Shown: piece by piece, positions 1 through 11,225 of the stretch
Layout of the letters: every line of letters begins with the position of its first letter
How positions within the stretch are numbered: position 1 is the stretch's first letter
Assembly: GCA_023101885.1 (NCBI GenBank)
Contig: JALPQD010000392.1
Span: 1,628,570 to 1,692,569, forward strand
From: Typhlomys cinereus
Taxonomy: Eukaryota; Chordata; Mammalia; Rodentia; Platacanthomyidae
Length of the DNA stretch: 64,000 bases
Direction of reading: 5' to 3'
Translations under genes and position numbers: made by a program
Notes under the pieces: generated by a model
The model's input: only the letters and a program-made list of their open reading frames with translations
Told to the model about the DNA's origin: nothing
Database searches by the model: none

Positions 1-319
1 ATGTGATAAGCTTTCCCAACTCATCTACTCAAAGACATGATCATCCATGTGTTTCCCAACATGCCTTTGTCTGGGGCTTGGTCCAGAGTAGATATTCAAT
101 AAATGGTTTTCATTTTTAGCAGAATGAATTATACTAACGTTCTCCTCATGGTAACCTGACACCAGGAAACTTTGGATGTGAATCACACAACTGCATTCTT
201 CGCTTTATATTTTAAAATAAGAAAAACCATGGTTATTTTTTATTTATTTCACCTCATATGACTTTTTAAAGTTGTTTAGAAATTTTCGATGCATGTAATC
301 AGTGACTTTTAGTATATTC

Positions 320-665
320 ACCTAGTCGTGGGCCTTCAAGCACTATCTAGCGCTGACATTTCTTCCTCAAAGTAAGGGAAGCCATTCTCATCAGTTGTCC
401 CCTCCCATCTTAATTCCCCTAACCCCTGGCATCCAAGAATCTGTTTCAGTCTCTGTGAATCTGTCAGTTCTGGACATTTCACACATATGAAGTCTCCCAT
501 TGTTGTTATGTTTTCTGTCTGGCTTCCTTCACTTAGCATTATGTCCAAGGGTTAGCCATGTTGCCGTCTGTGTGAGAGAACTTTGTTCTTTTTATAACTG
601 AATAATATTCCCCCGTGTGGATGTACCACATTCTGGTTGTCTGCTTGTTGGTTGCTGGGTGTCTC
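320..665 (-). mobile_element. Ancient L1 fragment, end of ORF2
   Basis: Read on the minus strand, this matches the old mammalian L1 ORF2 C-terminal region. A frame includes a run like 'DIMLSEGSQTE', which corresponds to the conserved 'xxIxLSExSQTxK' segment near the ORF2 end. The plus strand shows the familiar decayed antisense words (ctgaataatattccc, gtaccacattctgg, cttcacttagcattatgtcc). The frame is broken and the sequence is diverged, so this is a dead, old copy. Similarity is recalled by eye and the subfamily is not assigned. Confidence 0.72.
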
Positions 666-672
666 GGTTTGT

Positions 673-790
673 TTGTTTTTTGCTGCTATAGCAAAATACC
701 TCAGTCTGGGTAATATACAATTTACAGAAATTCATGGCTCATAGTTCTGAAAGCCCAGAGTTGCTGTGCTAGCATCTGTGGGCCTCCTTG
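673..790 (-). mobile_element. MaLR-type LTR fragment (MST/MLT1-like)
   Basis: The stretch follows the order seen at the reversed 3' end of MaLR LTRs: gctgctatagcaaaatacc, then cagtctgggtaatatac, tttacagaaattcatggctcatagttctg. Only about 120 bp remains before a B1-ID relic begins. It is a non-coding solo LTR fragment. Confidence 0.6.
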
Positions 791-794
791 CTGA

Positions 795-968
795 CTGTGT
801 GTGTAGCGAAGGCGAACTTGAACTTCTGGCCCTCTTGCCTCCACCACCTGATTGCTAGCATTACAAGTGTGCTCCACCAGGCTGGGCTTTATGTAGTGCT
901 GGAGTCAAACACAGGGCCTTGTGCTTGTCCATCAAGCACCCTACCAACAGAGCTGCATCCCCAGACTA
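795..968 (-). mobile_element. B1-ID dimer SINE relic (B4-like)
   Basis: On the minus strand an ID-like head (tgggcttt...atgtagtgctggagtcaaac...gagctgcatcccca on plus) is followed by a decayed B1-like part (gcgaacttgaacttctggcc; ttgctagcattacaag). This is the usual B4-type order. It is diverged and lacks a recognisable tail. Confidence 0.55.
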
Positions 969-1270
969 AGCTGACTGTGCTTTTGAAGGGGAGAGAGGCC
1001 GGGCCAGGAGAGCCAAGCGTTCGCCACTCACTTGTCACTGTCCTGAAGCAGAATCCATGAGACAGCAAGCTGTCCATCAGGCAAACACAGCAGCAGACCC
1101 TCCTGTGAGCCAGGGGCCTCTCTGTTATTCCTGCGGCACCCGGGCCCTGGCGTCCTCTGAGCCTGTGCTTTGAACCCTGGCTTTGCCCTACTGGCCTGGC
1201 TCCTAAGACCTGGGGCGACTCACCCACTTCCACTCCTGCATCCTCATCTTTAAAGTAGCATTGCCCCTGT
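969..1270. other. Non-repetitive DNA, no gene seen
   Basis: This moderately GC-rich stretch has overlapping frames on both strands, but none shows protein-like composition or a recognised domain. No repeat is recognised. Confidence 0.4.
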
Positions 1271-1271
1271 C

Positions 1272-1715
1272 GTGGGTAGGTAAGTGTCAACTTGATGGTT
1301 GAGGGTTTGAGCTCTGGGCACATTTGTAGAGAATTAGTTAGTTGAGTTAGGCCCTGAGCGAACCTGAAGGAGATTGTCTAGCTGATGGGGCAGACCTAGC
1401 CCATGGTGGGCGGGACTAGGCCCTGAACAGGTGAATAAAATACAGAGAGCTGGCTAAGGAAGTTGGCATCCTTGTGTACACTTGGCCAGATATGCTGGTC
1501 TGAAAAAAAAGGATCGTCCCTCTCTCTCAGCTGCTATGTAGAGATGGTGTGGCCAGTTTTCTCGGCCCTGATATTGGGGCATGCTCTCCTGTCAAGCTGG
1601 ACTGAGAACTGTAACGGGAAAATTGTAAGAGAGAATAAACCCCTTGTTCCCTTAAGCTGTCTGATGGTCATTTATCAGCAACGATGCAGGCTGACTGCAA
1701 CAGCCCCCATCCTAG
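1272..1715 (+). mobile_element. Family X interspersed repeat, copy 1
   Basis: About 440 bp that reappears at 47728-48155 in the same orientation and at 20205-20690, 45355-45805 and 50295-50660 inverted. Shared landmarks in order are gtgtcaacttgatg, gtttgagctctgggcaca, ggagattgtctagctgatggg, cccatggtggg, acttggccagatatgctggtctg, ctgagaactgtaac, aataaacccc and gactgcaaca. An AATAAA about 80 bp from the end and TG...CA termini suggest an LTR. An hAT-Charlie type non-autonomous DNA element is the alternative. It has no coding capacity. Confidence 0.7.
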
Positions 1716-2829
1716 AACTGTCCTGAGGATTCAACATGCTAATGCATGTGAAGCCCTGGAGGCAGCACCCACCCTTGTGCACCCCCAGTAAACCAGCCTT
1801 TAGGCCTCACTTGCCAGTGTGTGAAATTGCTTGAGTGCCTCCTATGGGCGACGCTATGAAACACGTGGCCCTGAGCGCAGCGCAGAGCAGAGGTCTTTAT
1901 CTTCTGTCTTCGTGGCTGTTGCTGCGGAACAAATTGCATCAGTGCTCAGTGACTTCAAATAAAACCCATTTATAAATGTTGCAGACCTCTGGATTGGGCG
2001 AGGCAGCCGAGGCATTCTAGGGGTGATGCTCTGGGTTCTCTAGGCCTCGGTTCTTCGAGGGCTGCAGACCTTAGATGCACTCAATCTGTGTGCGTTTAGG
2101 CGGGTCCTGGGAAAGCAGCATTCCCAGGGGACCCGCTTCTCCCGGAGGCGCACAGCCAAGGGCGACCAGCCAAGGCCCATGGGGCACGGGCCAGGCAGAT
2201 GCCTGTGCGTCTGCCCCTCCTGTTGGCCAGCAGAGGAACGGTCCTTTGGACACTGTCCCCAGAAATGGCAAAAGGACCAAGGAAGAGTTCTCCTTCTGTG
2301 GAGAAAACTGCCAAGCCCCAGGGCCAGCCAGGAGTGTGAGGATGAGCAGGGCTGAAGAATTGGGACGCCGGGTGGCACCCACTTAGGTCTCTCCAGGGCC
2401 CCCAGGAGACAGGGCACCGATTCAGGGACATCGCCTGTGTGCCCAGTTATGTGTACCCGGAAGACAAGAGCCCGAGTCCCTTCCAGTGGCTCCGTCACGT
2501 TGCTCCCTTTCTGGCACCGTAACACGCCCCCCAGGACATGGTATGAGTGAGGTCGTCACCCAGGAACGCTGTGCACAGACAGAGCGAGGGTACGGCACCA
2601 TGATGTCCTGGGGTGCCTCCTGTGTGCCCCACACCCACGCCTCCACGTCAGACCTTGTACTTTCCATGAAATAAACCTGACCATCAGCTGGGGAAATGAG
2701 CGGCACAGGATAAACCATCTCTTGCCCTGGCTTTGCGATTTTCACAATAAAACCCCCAAGCAGATGCTAAGAGTGGGTGCAGCTTTGTGAGGTGTCTGCG
2801 TTTCTCCTAGGGAGGTCATTTAACTGCAC
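1716..2829. other. Non-repetitive GC-moderate DNA, no gene seen
   Basis: Several long overlapping frames of 100-160 codons occur on both strands at 2040-2525. They overlap one another in antisense, which reflects low stop density in GC-rich DNA rather than a gene. No splice-site plus conserved-frame pattern and no known repeat were recognised. Confidence 0.4.
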
Positions 2830-2845
2830 GGGGGGGGGGGGGGGG
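2830..2845. repeat. Poly(G) run
   Basis: A run of about 16 consecutive G residues. It is prone to length error in sequencing and could form a G-quadruplex. Confidence 0.9.
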
Positions 2846-3169
2846 TTAGTGTTGCTCAGAGCTGAGATTTGGAAAGTGTCCACAGGTGCTTTGAAAAGAA
2901 AATGGATATTGTTGGTTCGGTGTCCCTGTCATTGAAGCCCAGAGCCGCACACAAGGCTGTCGCCGCCCTCGGAGAGCGTGTTGACATTTCTCATTTGCAA
3001 ATTTAAAGATTGTCAAGAAAAGGTTCAAATGCTCAGCTCGGTGAGGGGAGCTTGGTAGCTGTTGGTGACCAAGGCTGGCTGGTCTTTGGGGACATGGTAG
3101 CTCCTCAGCCCCAGCTGGATTAGGGGAGCTTGGAGGGGGGGCTAGTATTTGCCAAGCGCTTGCTGTCAG

Positions 3170-3300
3170 CTTTCCAAGAGCTTTCCCCATATATGTGACT
3201 CTCTCTGCCATTAAGCTGTATAGTTTCCATTTTGCAGATAGAACCTGAGAGCGCCCAAGGTCACAGTAGCTAGCAGAGCCGACCTTGTGCCCCGGTCACC
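3170..3300 (-). repeat. MIR-like relic
   Basis: Reads like the reverse complement of the MIR core: ttccattttgcagatagaacctgagagcgcccaaggtcacagtagctagcagagcc (split here into its recognised words ttttgcagat, aaggtcacag and agctagcaga). It is ancient and diverged. Confidence 0.5.
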
Positions 3301-5228
3301 ACCACCTCCCACCCTGGGGGGCGGAGGGAGGGGCATAAGCCTCAGGACCTGGCCAATGGGATTTCAGCCCCAAGCTCTGTGGACTCCAGGACTTGCCAGT
3401 TCACCGCTCAGCCAGTGCCTGTGCCACTTGGCTGGTCCCCGGGGACACGAGGGATGAGCAAAAATCCTCTTCTGCCCTTGTGGGGTTTTTTTGTAACCCC
3501 ACAAGTGCAGAGCTGATGAGCCGGGACTAATATCCTAAGGGCGTATGGCCAGAGACAGCAGGCTAGTGTGGAGGCTTCCCTGGAGTGAGCTTATGGTAAC
3601 AACACTGTGCATCCTTCTTTCTCTCTCTTTTCCTCTCTCTTCCTCCCCATCTGTCTCCCCATCACTCTCCCTTCCTCTCCTCCCTCTCTATTTCTTTCCT
3701 AGTCTCCCACCCTTTGGAGTTTTCTTCTCCTCTCCCCTCCCTTTCCCTCCCCTCCCCTCCCCTTCGCTCCTCTCCTCTTCCTCTTTCCTCCTCTCCCCCT
3801 CTCTCAGACACTTGCCCATAACACTGGCCCTCACCCCACCCCAGGGGGTGAGAAAGCCCTGATCACCAGCATCTCCAATCAGGGTTAAGTACATAGCGCA
3901 CAGGCTCCAGCGCGGCACGAAAATACACCGAGTCTCTTGCGAAAACTAACATCTCAAGATGGTTACGAGAGCACATGCTTTCTAATGACAGGAGCTTTGC
4001 ACAGCGGCATAGCCCTGGAGCCGTGAGCCCCAACTGAGGTCCCTGCATGTGGTCCAGCAGCACCTGCCAGGAGCCCTGGGGATGCCTCAGGCCACTGCCT
4101 GGAGTTGTGTGATCCTCAAACGAGAGTTGGCCAGAGCCCCTTCAAGACCTGTGCAGCATGCATACTGAGGAATAAGCCGTTAGAATTTGTTGCATGACTT
4201 TCTGGGGAGACAAAGAAATACTTATTCGCCCCAGTTAGAGAGGGCACCTGCAGATCAAAGAAAAGAGTCCATCCAAGACCGTCTTGGTGAACTAAGTTTA
4301 TTGACAGTACTTAGAGGAGTAACTCACTTAGAAGGTGACTCACAAGCTGCGAGGCCCCCTAGGCAATCAGCGGGCAGTTATACCGCGGAAGACTCCCCTG
4401 AGAGACTCGTGGGTGGTTACACTATAGAAGAGTGTCCCCCACCGCATCCTATTATTTACCCCTTAAATAAGCTCGGGGAGGGGAAAGCTAGCAACACATG
4501 ATTATTAGCACGTAAATTAATTGAAATGAAACACGATTCACATTCATTTCCTCAGTGCCTGCTTCGGCATCTGTGTGCGAACAGCTGCAGCTCCTGTGCG
4601 ATAGTCAGTACATGGTAAGTGCTGGCGGCTTTCTCCGGCTTGCTTCACCCCCAACCAGCAAGTCGCTGCACCTTGCTGGACTCGCTCTCTGCCTATCCCG
4701 TTTTCCTGTCCATAGGAGGACTGAGGTCTCTGAGTTTCATGTCTGGTTCTGTGGCCATCAGCCTGCAGGTTCCCTAGAGCTGTGTAGATCATGCCAAGCG
4801 GCTTCCCCCTGGCTTCTTCTCTGTCTGGCTGGATCGACCATTCATTCCCCACGGGGCGAGTTTGCACCTCACGCGCCAGTTAGTGGGTGGCCTGGTTTAT
4901 GATCTCGCTTTAGCCTGATTCCGGTCTTCTTTTGCCTGCCGTTTTGGGAGCCATAGAATAGTAGCTCCCTTTGGGCAGTCACTGTCCCTGCTTCGAAGAT
5001 TCCCCGGGCCCCTGCGTCCTAACTCCTCCCGAGAGAGGAAGGACGTGTGGGACATGGGTGTCTTGTACAACAAGGGTGACCCCTCTGTTGTCTGCCTCTG
5101 TCGAGATCCTCACAGGAACTGGCACCGGTTCTGTTCTTTACAGTCCAGAAGGAAGCTGAAATTGGACAGGGCCAAGCAACTTGCTCAAGGCCCTCACGTT
5201 CCCTGTTATCCATTCTAGAGGGATGCAT
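3301..5228. other. Non-repetitive DNA with pyrimidine tract, no gene seen
   Basis: Apart from the CT-rich tract at 3608-3812 no repeat family was recognised. A frame at 4187-4501 on plus and its neighbours lack any domain or compositional sign of coding. Nothing supports an exon. Confidence 0.4.
3608..3812 (+). repeat. Polypyrimidine (CT-rich) tract
   Basis: About 200 bp almost purely C and T (ctctctctt, cctcccct, tccctcccctcccctcc). It encodes low-complexity Leu/Ser/Pro frames on plus and Glu/Gly/Lys/Arg frames on minus, which are artefacts of composition. Confidence 0.85.
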
Positions 5229-5230
5229 GA

Positions 5231-5379
5231 GGGCCAGAGAGATGGCTCAGGGGGCAAAGGCACTCATGTGCCGATCTAGTGACTCAGTTCAATCCCCAGA
5301 GCCCATGTGATTCGAGGAGGAAACCTATTTCTGAAACTTTAGAAAGTTGTTCTCTGACTTCAACACGTGTGCAGTGCCT

Positions 5380-5426
<47 letters not shown>
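5231..5426 (+). mobile_element. B2/B3-like tRNA-derived SINE with (CT)n tail
   Basis: The head ggccagagagatggctcag carries a box A-like segment (tggctcaggggg), with a box B-like gttcaatcc about 45 bp later. It is followed by gttgttctctgacttcaacacgtgtgc, the typical B2/B3-like body words in shorter form (ctctgacttc, cacgtgtgc). It runs into (CT)n at 5381-5425. Confidence 0.62.
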
Positions 5427-5430
<4 letters not shown>

Positions 5431-5865
5431 GATAAAATGGACACCTTAGACCTGCAATGTGGACAGGAGCTGTGTATGCTTAGTGTCCTCCAAATGGCAT
5501 TCCCAACTCATTAAGTGATGCGGACAGAAACAGATGCGGGAAGGAACAGGAAGTAGCCTCAGGGATCATGTTGCTAGTTTATAAATGGAAAAGCTAGGGA
5601 CGGAAGTGGAAAGAGCCGTGACAGACGACACACAGGCTGATGGAGACACCTGTCCCTGCGCACGCAGTCAGACCTAGTGCTACCTCGCCCCGTCCCATTA
5701 CATTGCTCTCGCTTGGGGACAGCAGCGTGGGGCGGGCACCAGGAAGCTCAGCAACCTCCCGTCAAGGAAGCTGTGACTCGAGGGACTTGTGTGGATGGAT
5801 GGTCCCCAGACTCACAGGGTCATCAAAGTCATCTGGGGAAACCTTCTACAACCCCAGAGTCAGGA

Positions 5866-6062
5866 CTGGAGAGATGGCTTAGGGATTAGAGCCTTGAAGT
5901 TCAAATCCCCATATCCCGTGTAAACATGACAGACAGATATGGTAAGAACCTGGGAAACCCCAGAGAAAGCACTAAGGAGGTAGAGCAATCCAAGATGATT
6001 TCCAATGTCACCTTGGGCCTCTAGAGGCACACACACTCAAGTACCTTCTGGTGCACGCACGT

Positions 6063-6093
<31 letters not shown>
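5866..6093 (+). mobile_element. Composite tRNA-headed SINE, older copy
   Basis: The ID-like head (ggagagatggcttaggg, then gttcaaatcccc) is followed by the family-specific right half: cctgggaaaccccagagaaagc, actaaggagg, agagcaatccaagatgatttcc, ccttgggcctctagaggcac, actcaagtaccttctggtgc. It ends in (CA)n at 6064-6092. The same order, inverted, is seen at 31745, 44042, 49640 and 58470. The sequence has substitutions throughout, so it is not recent. Confidence 0.75.
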
Positions 6094-6096
<3 letters not shown>

Positions 6097-7139
6097 TAAT
6101 TAAATTAATTAATAAAACTGCAAAGCCAGTGGTGTCCTTGGCCCTCCAGCCATGGCGTCCTAGGGGCTTCAACTAGGAGTTCTTTCACACCTCTGCCTGC
6201 TAGAAACCACAGTCTAGACCCCACAGTACACCAGCTCAGTCCCATGAGAAGCTGGGCTGTGTGGAAGATTCTTCCGGGTGAGTCCTCTGGAAGGCGCTGT
6301 ACTCCCACTGGGATCCCCTGGGGACCTTGGACAACTCCTCCTTCCAAGGTGGCATTCCTGTGTGCCTCTGGGGGGGGCAGGGTTCAGGCCTAAATGACCC
6401 GTAAAGCTCCCAGGCAAGAGGCCTGGTTGCCCATCCTGGGGTTAGACTGGCCTTGCTCAGTGGCACAACTTCTCAGGGCCTTGAAAGCCCCATGTCCACT
6501 CTGAATATCTAAAATAAGAGATCATGTTGCTAGTTTGTAAATGGATATAATATAAATATAAAATAGATGCTCACGTCATGCTGTGGGAAGCCCCTCTGGG
6601 ACCGGCACCAGCCTCTCTCCAGCCCTCCAGCCACATCGCCTCCCTCCGACCCTCCTGGTCTGCGGCTCAGCCCTGCTGCTCCGGCTCCCTGCTTCCCCCG
6701 CTGACTTTTGCCTGGACAGTTTCTGACAGCTTCTTCCCTGTCTTACATCTGATGCCACCTTTTCGGTGGGCTCTCCCACGGCCTTTCCACCTAAATCCGT
6801 ATCCTATGTAAATTCTTGGAGTAACCCTTCCCATCATCCACTAGTGGTCTCTCTGGTCTGCTTGCGGCCCGCCTCCTCCTGCAGGGAGGATTGGCACTGT
6901 CACAGTTCTTGTGACGGATGACCACACAAACCGAAACCCGGGGAGGACGGAACACTCCTCCAGACTTGGAGCTGTCAGTAAATGAGGGTGTAAGATTTGA
7001 ACCCTTCGCGTCTGTGGTCCCAGTTCAAGGTTCTTTGCCTCGTGCCAAGCTGCCCTTTGTCCTTGAGAGGCTCCTGAGCGCTCTTGGAGACCAGACTCTG
7101 ACAGCTAAGGTCTGGGATCTGTTATGATGTCCGCTGACA
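6094..7139. other. Non-repetitive DNA, no gene seen
   Basis: No repeat recognised. Minus frames at 6105-6466 overlap one another in different registers and look like shadows of GC-rich sequence. No exon could be supported. Confidence 0.4.
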
Positions 7140-7275
7140 ATGGAGTGTGAAAGAGAAAAAAAAAAAAAAATGACTGGCATTTTATGCTCTGTTTCACGGC
7201 CAGCTGGTAATGGAGGGCTGGAAAAAGTCCAGAGTCTAAAAGAATTTCCGGCCCAGCTGCAAATTGGAAAAGTCT
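7140..7275. promoter_or_regulatory. Possible conserved non-coding element
   Basis: A low-repeat, balanced-composition stretch (around ggcattttatgctctg, tttcacggccagctgg, gaatttccggcccagc) with paired E-box-like CAGCTG cores at about 7202 and 7255. It resembles vertebrate non-coding conserved blocks in texture only. Function is not shown by sequence. Confidence 0.22.
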
Positions 7276-7457
7276 GTGGTTAGGAACGCATGGTAGCTGA
7301 AAGGAACCTGCAGGAGCATCTGCCTGGCTGGTGTAGCAACCAGAGCATGAGGTCGAGTGTCAGTACTGAAGCACCTGCCCCGGCTGCAGGGGTACCCTTC
7401 GGTTTCCCATCCATTGCCTGTGTGGTTTCTGAGCGTGACATCAAGACCTGAGACCCA

Positions 7458-7690
7458 GGGCTGAGCTGTGGCTCAGTTGGTTAGAGAGCTTGCCTAGCAC
7501 GCGTGAGCCCTGAGTTCTATCCCCAGCCCCGCATAAACTGGACATGGGAGCACATGCCCATGATCTCAGCACTCAGAAGGTAAAGGTAAGAGGATCAAGA
7601 AGTTCAGGGCCATCCTTGACTAATATAGTCAGTTCCAGGTCAGCCTGGGCTGCATGAGACTCTGTCTCAAAAATAAATGAGTAAATAAAC
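7458..7690 (+). mobile_element. ID-B1 dimer SINE (B4-like)
   Basis: The ID-like head ggctgagctgtggctcagttgg and gagttctatccccagc is followed by a B1-like part (gggagcacatgcccatgatctc, agcactcagaagg, ggtcagcctgggctgcatga, gactctgtctcaaaaataaa). The tail is A-rich. This order is the mouse B4 arrangement. Confidence 0.75.
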
Positions 7691-9039
7691 ACGTAAATAA
7701 CAGATACGTGGATACGTTTCCTTCTTTTTGCCGAGTACCTGCTAGGAGCTGGGCCCAGACAGACTTGTTAGTGATTCTGGAAATCAGCTAGCTGGTTCTT
7801 CCTTTGTTCTCTTAAGCAGGGGGAATCAGGAGGGAAACGGTAGAAAAGAGGAAGACCCCCCACCCATGCACACACAAGGTCCTGTAACCTTCTGAAAGAT
7901 AACGGCTTGAAAATGAGGCCTCCCCCTTAGGAGGCTGTGTTCAGAAATCTACCCCCCAGCTCCGATGCCTCTTTCTCTCTCTCCGGAAGTAGCCCACCCA
8001 CCCGTGAGCCAGATCGCAGCTGCTTGCTTGGCCCGCACAGGTGCGTTTGTTTGCATGTTGTCCCCCCCTCCTTCCCCCACCATGGCCTCTGCACACAAGG
8101 CCTGATATCTCCTTCTGGCCTGCGCTGAACCCAAGAGTCCCAGTGGTTCTGAAAGGACAGGCCGAGCTGGGAGCATGGATGTCGACGCTGGAAGCAGCAC
8201 GAGCAGCTGCTTCTCTTTCCTGCCTGCGACCCCCTCCCATCCTGACCCGGAACAGCTGGTCTTTGCTGTACGCAAGTTTCCTTGGGCAGCCATCCATCCA
8301 CCCAGCAAATGGTAGAAGCAGCGGGTGTCCAAGGTTAAAAGCATAGTTTGTTTTTTTTTGGGGGGGGGGTCCAACAGAATCACCTTTTCTAGCAATTGAC
8401 TTTGAAATCTTAGTGTCTCAGAACCGGCACAGACTGGAAAGTCGAACACCAGCAACCAATAAAGGGGAAATTTCAGTCTCCCCCCTGGGAGAAGGGATTC
8501 GTGGGCCGCATTCCCCCTGAAGGTTCTGGGGGAGACGCTTTGTCATCTCTTGCATCTTTGGGTGGCTGGAGGCGTTCCTCTGGCTCTGTCTTCCCTCTGC
8601 AGCTCTTCAGTGGTACTTGAACAGGATTTAGGACAATCTGGATAATCCACAATGGTCTATCTCAAAATCCTGATTGCGTCTCCAGGTCTCTTTTCAAATA
8701 AGGTCATAGTCACAGGTTCAAGGACTTGCCTCTGCCTTTTGGGAAGTCACCATTCAACCCACTAATTACCTTCCAATGTCTTGTCAGTGACAGCACCATA
8801 CTCTGAACCCCATGAGAATGATGCATGGGGAGGCAGCGATGACAAGCTTCATCCATGCCCAAGCATCACGTAGGCACCACCAGTGGAGGTCACACTTGCT
8901 CACTGATGGTTTATCGTGTGTTAAAATGTGGTGCTGTGTCCACACGAGTGACTCTCACAGCCTTACTGATCACAGCGTGTAAAACCCACGTGTGATTCTC
9001 TTGCATGTGTGAGGTCCAGAAGCTATCAAAACTCAGTTT
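7691..9039. other. Non-repetitive DNA, no gene seen
   Basis: Overlapping frames of 100-168 codons on minus at 7927-8455 occupy three registers of the same sequence, so at most one could be real, and none resembles a known protein. A short G run lies at 8358. No repeat was recognised elsewhere. Confidence 0.4.
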
Positions 9040-9042
9040 GGG

Positions 9043-9362
9043 AGCTGGGGAGATGGCTCAGTAGATAACACTCAAGACATAAGTGTGATGACTAGAATTT
9101 AGATCCCCAGAACCCACATACATGCCAGAAAGGCTTGGTGACCACCATAATCCCAGCTCAGGAAGCAAAGACAAGAACTCCCCAGAGCAGGCTGGTTGGC
9201 TAGTCTAGCGGATTGGCGAGCTCTAGATTCAACTGAGAAATTTCACCTTAATAATAAAAGTGGAAGATGATCAAAAAGGCAGCCAGCATCAACTCTGAGC
9301 CCCCGTACATATCTTACACCTGTGCACATAAGTTTGCATGCACCAACACGCAAGTGAACACG
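9043..9362 (+). mobile_element. B4-like SINE, left part (split by L1)
   Basis: Starts ggggagatggctcagtag with box B-like aatttagatcc, then a B1-like segment (ccaccataatcccagctcagg) and the trailing block tcaactctgagcccc...cacctgtgcacata. It is interrupted after aagtgaacacg by the L1 at 9363 and resumes at 10027 with the same 11 bases. Confidence 0.68.
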
Positions 9363-10026
9363 TATCCTCTGACCAGGGGGTGACATCCAATACCCATCAG
9401 GGTAGAGCCAAGGGCATTGCGGGAGCAGCAAAACTGAAAAAAAAAAAAAATCAACAAACCGTAATCCAGAACATCAGAGACTCTATATCAATCACCTGGA
9501 ACTAGGCCAGCCTAATCTCTTCCCATCCTGAAGCTCAGGGAAATTTGCGGAAGAGGAGGCGGTAAGATTGTAAGAGGACAAGGATGGGAGGAGCAACGAT
9601 ATGCAAGATACTCCACACAAGTTAGGGCCGAAGCAATCATATTTGGACTTTACATGTCCTGTGCAATGTCCAACACACTATTGACCTCACAGAGTCTAGC
9701 ATTTGCTAAAGGCACTAGGATCCTGGGAGGCAAGGGATTGACAGCCACAGTAGGGTTCCTATGCTTAAGGGGAACACAGGAAAGGGTTCTGGGAAATGCC
9801 ACTGGGTCCTTGCACCTCATCGGAGAGGAGGACCCAGAGGAGAGTTTGGCATGCATTAAAGGATGCTCCGGGGATGGGAGGGGGAGGTACTGGGGGATAG
9901 GGAGGGAAGGGGGAGGGGAGGGGGCACAGGGGGATAGGGGGTTGGAGGGAGGCGGGGACCGGTGTACCTGTTAAGTTTGTATGAGTGGAAATAAAAAAAA
10001 ATAATAAAAAATAAAAAGTTTTTAAA
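9363..10026 (+). mobile_element. 5'-truncated L1, 3'UTR only
   Basis: About 664 bp matching the reverse complement of the 3'UTR of the L1 at 27880-29131, landmark by landmark: gaccagggggtgacatcc, gggagcagcaaaactg, gaactaggccagcctaatctc, gctcagggaaatttgcgg, attggactttacatg-type words, gacctcacagagtctagc, gaggacccagaggagag, then a G-rich tract and ggtgtacctgttaagtttg. It ends in an A-rich tail and is flanked by an 11-bp duplication (aagtgaacacg at 9352-9362 and 10027-10037). No ORF2 sequence is present. The frames over it are accidental. Confidence 0.88.
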
Positions 10027-10085
10027 AAGTGAACACGCACCAACATATACATGTGTGCCCATACACATGCAAGCCCACATACACA
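10027..10085 (+). mobile_element. B4-like SINE, right part after L1
   Basis: Continues the SINE broken at 9362: caccaacatatacatgtg, cccatacacatgcaagcc, a degenerate CA-rich tail. The first 11 bases repeat the target site. Confidence 0.62.
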
Positions 10086-10925
10086 CGTTGCATACTGCAA
10101 ACAACAGCAACAGTGCTCTCAGTTTCCCCAGAGTTGAATGGAAGGTCCCATGTCTCCAACTGTAGCAGCAGTTAAGGAAGTGGTTCTAGAAAATTCCTCA
10201 GCCCTTCCCAAGACATCTTTTCTTGGAGTGTCTGGGCAAGAGGAAGTCAGCGCCTGCCTGTTGGAAGTCATCCCAGACCTGTGCATCTTGTCCCCTGGGC
10301 CCACCGTCCATTGGCCTTTCTCGGTGGTGGAACTGACAGGGCAATTCTCATCCTCTGCACAGAAGGGGTGCCCTGCAGAATAGGGCTGCCGCAGCCAAGG
10401 GCAGTGGTCTGTGGTAGCCTAGAAAGTGGGCAGAGGGAAGGAGGGGCCTGACAGAAGGCTGGCAGGAGCACCTGTCACTGTTCTGCGGTCCCTCAGGTGA
10501 CCTTGGGCAAGACTGCATTTCTCTAAGGTTGGGGGGACATGCAGATGAAGATTGATGAGATGGATTGAGAGCAGTAGCTTTCCAGCCTGCTTTCAGATCT
10601 TTCCCAGAATCCCCTCCCTCCTGTGGTGCGGGTGCCTGCGCCGGGCTCCCTGTTCTCAGCCTTACCCTTGCGAGAGTCGAGGGGCCTCCCCAGGAGCGGG
10701 TTCCTGCCTCCACGCTTGCCCAGGTAACAGATGGCCTGATAATTTGATGCAATTAAAAGGAGCAGGTTGCCGGAATTTAATTAAGAAACAAAAACACTTT
10801 GAGGCTGCTGGCTTCCAGGGATGGATCTGAGAGCAGGGTCCCGAAGATGCACCGTCCAGGGAGCTCCTTGCAGGGGAACAGGTGACCCAGGAAGGAGTCT
10901 GACTGGCTGTGTGCAGTGGTCTCTG
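10086..10925. other. Non-repetitive DNA, no gene seen
   Basis: No repeat or exon recognised. A short AT-rich block at 10730-10800 (gcaattaaaaggagcagg, ggaatttaattaagaaac) stands out against GC-rich flanks and may be a conserved non-coding island. This is an impression only. Confidence 0.35.
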
Positions 10926-11225
10926 AAAGTGGGTCTGGGCCTTACTACTCCTCAAGGAGCTCGCTTCCTTCCCCCACACCAGCAAGGCTCTTAGAATAAA
11001 AATCCAGATTCTTTTCATGGCCTGAGAATTTCTCTGTGACCCAGCGCCTCCACCTCCCGGCTCCATTTCCAGAATCAAGCTTCCTGTGCCTGCAGTACTT
11101 CTGTTCTCCAGTACGTGGCGCTGATTCCCATTCCAGGACCTGGTCATTGGCCACTTACCCACCTGGATGGTCCTTCCCCTCATTCCCATGACCACCCACT
11201 TTCTTCATTCAGACCCAGTCAAAAG
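10925..11225 (+). repeat. L2-like relic
   Basis: The texture and words (atccagattcttttcatggc, ctgcagtacttctgttc, cattggccacttacccacc) resemble the pyrimidine-rich 3' part of old L2 elements. It is highly diverged, so the call is weak. Confidence 0.35.

Noticed and set aside
2040..2525. 161-codon minus frame and neighbours
   Set aside because: Four frames on both strands overlap here. Composition fits GC-rich random sequence and there is no recognised motif.
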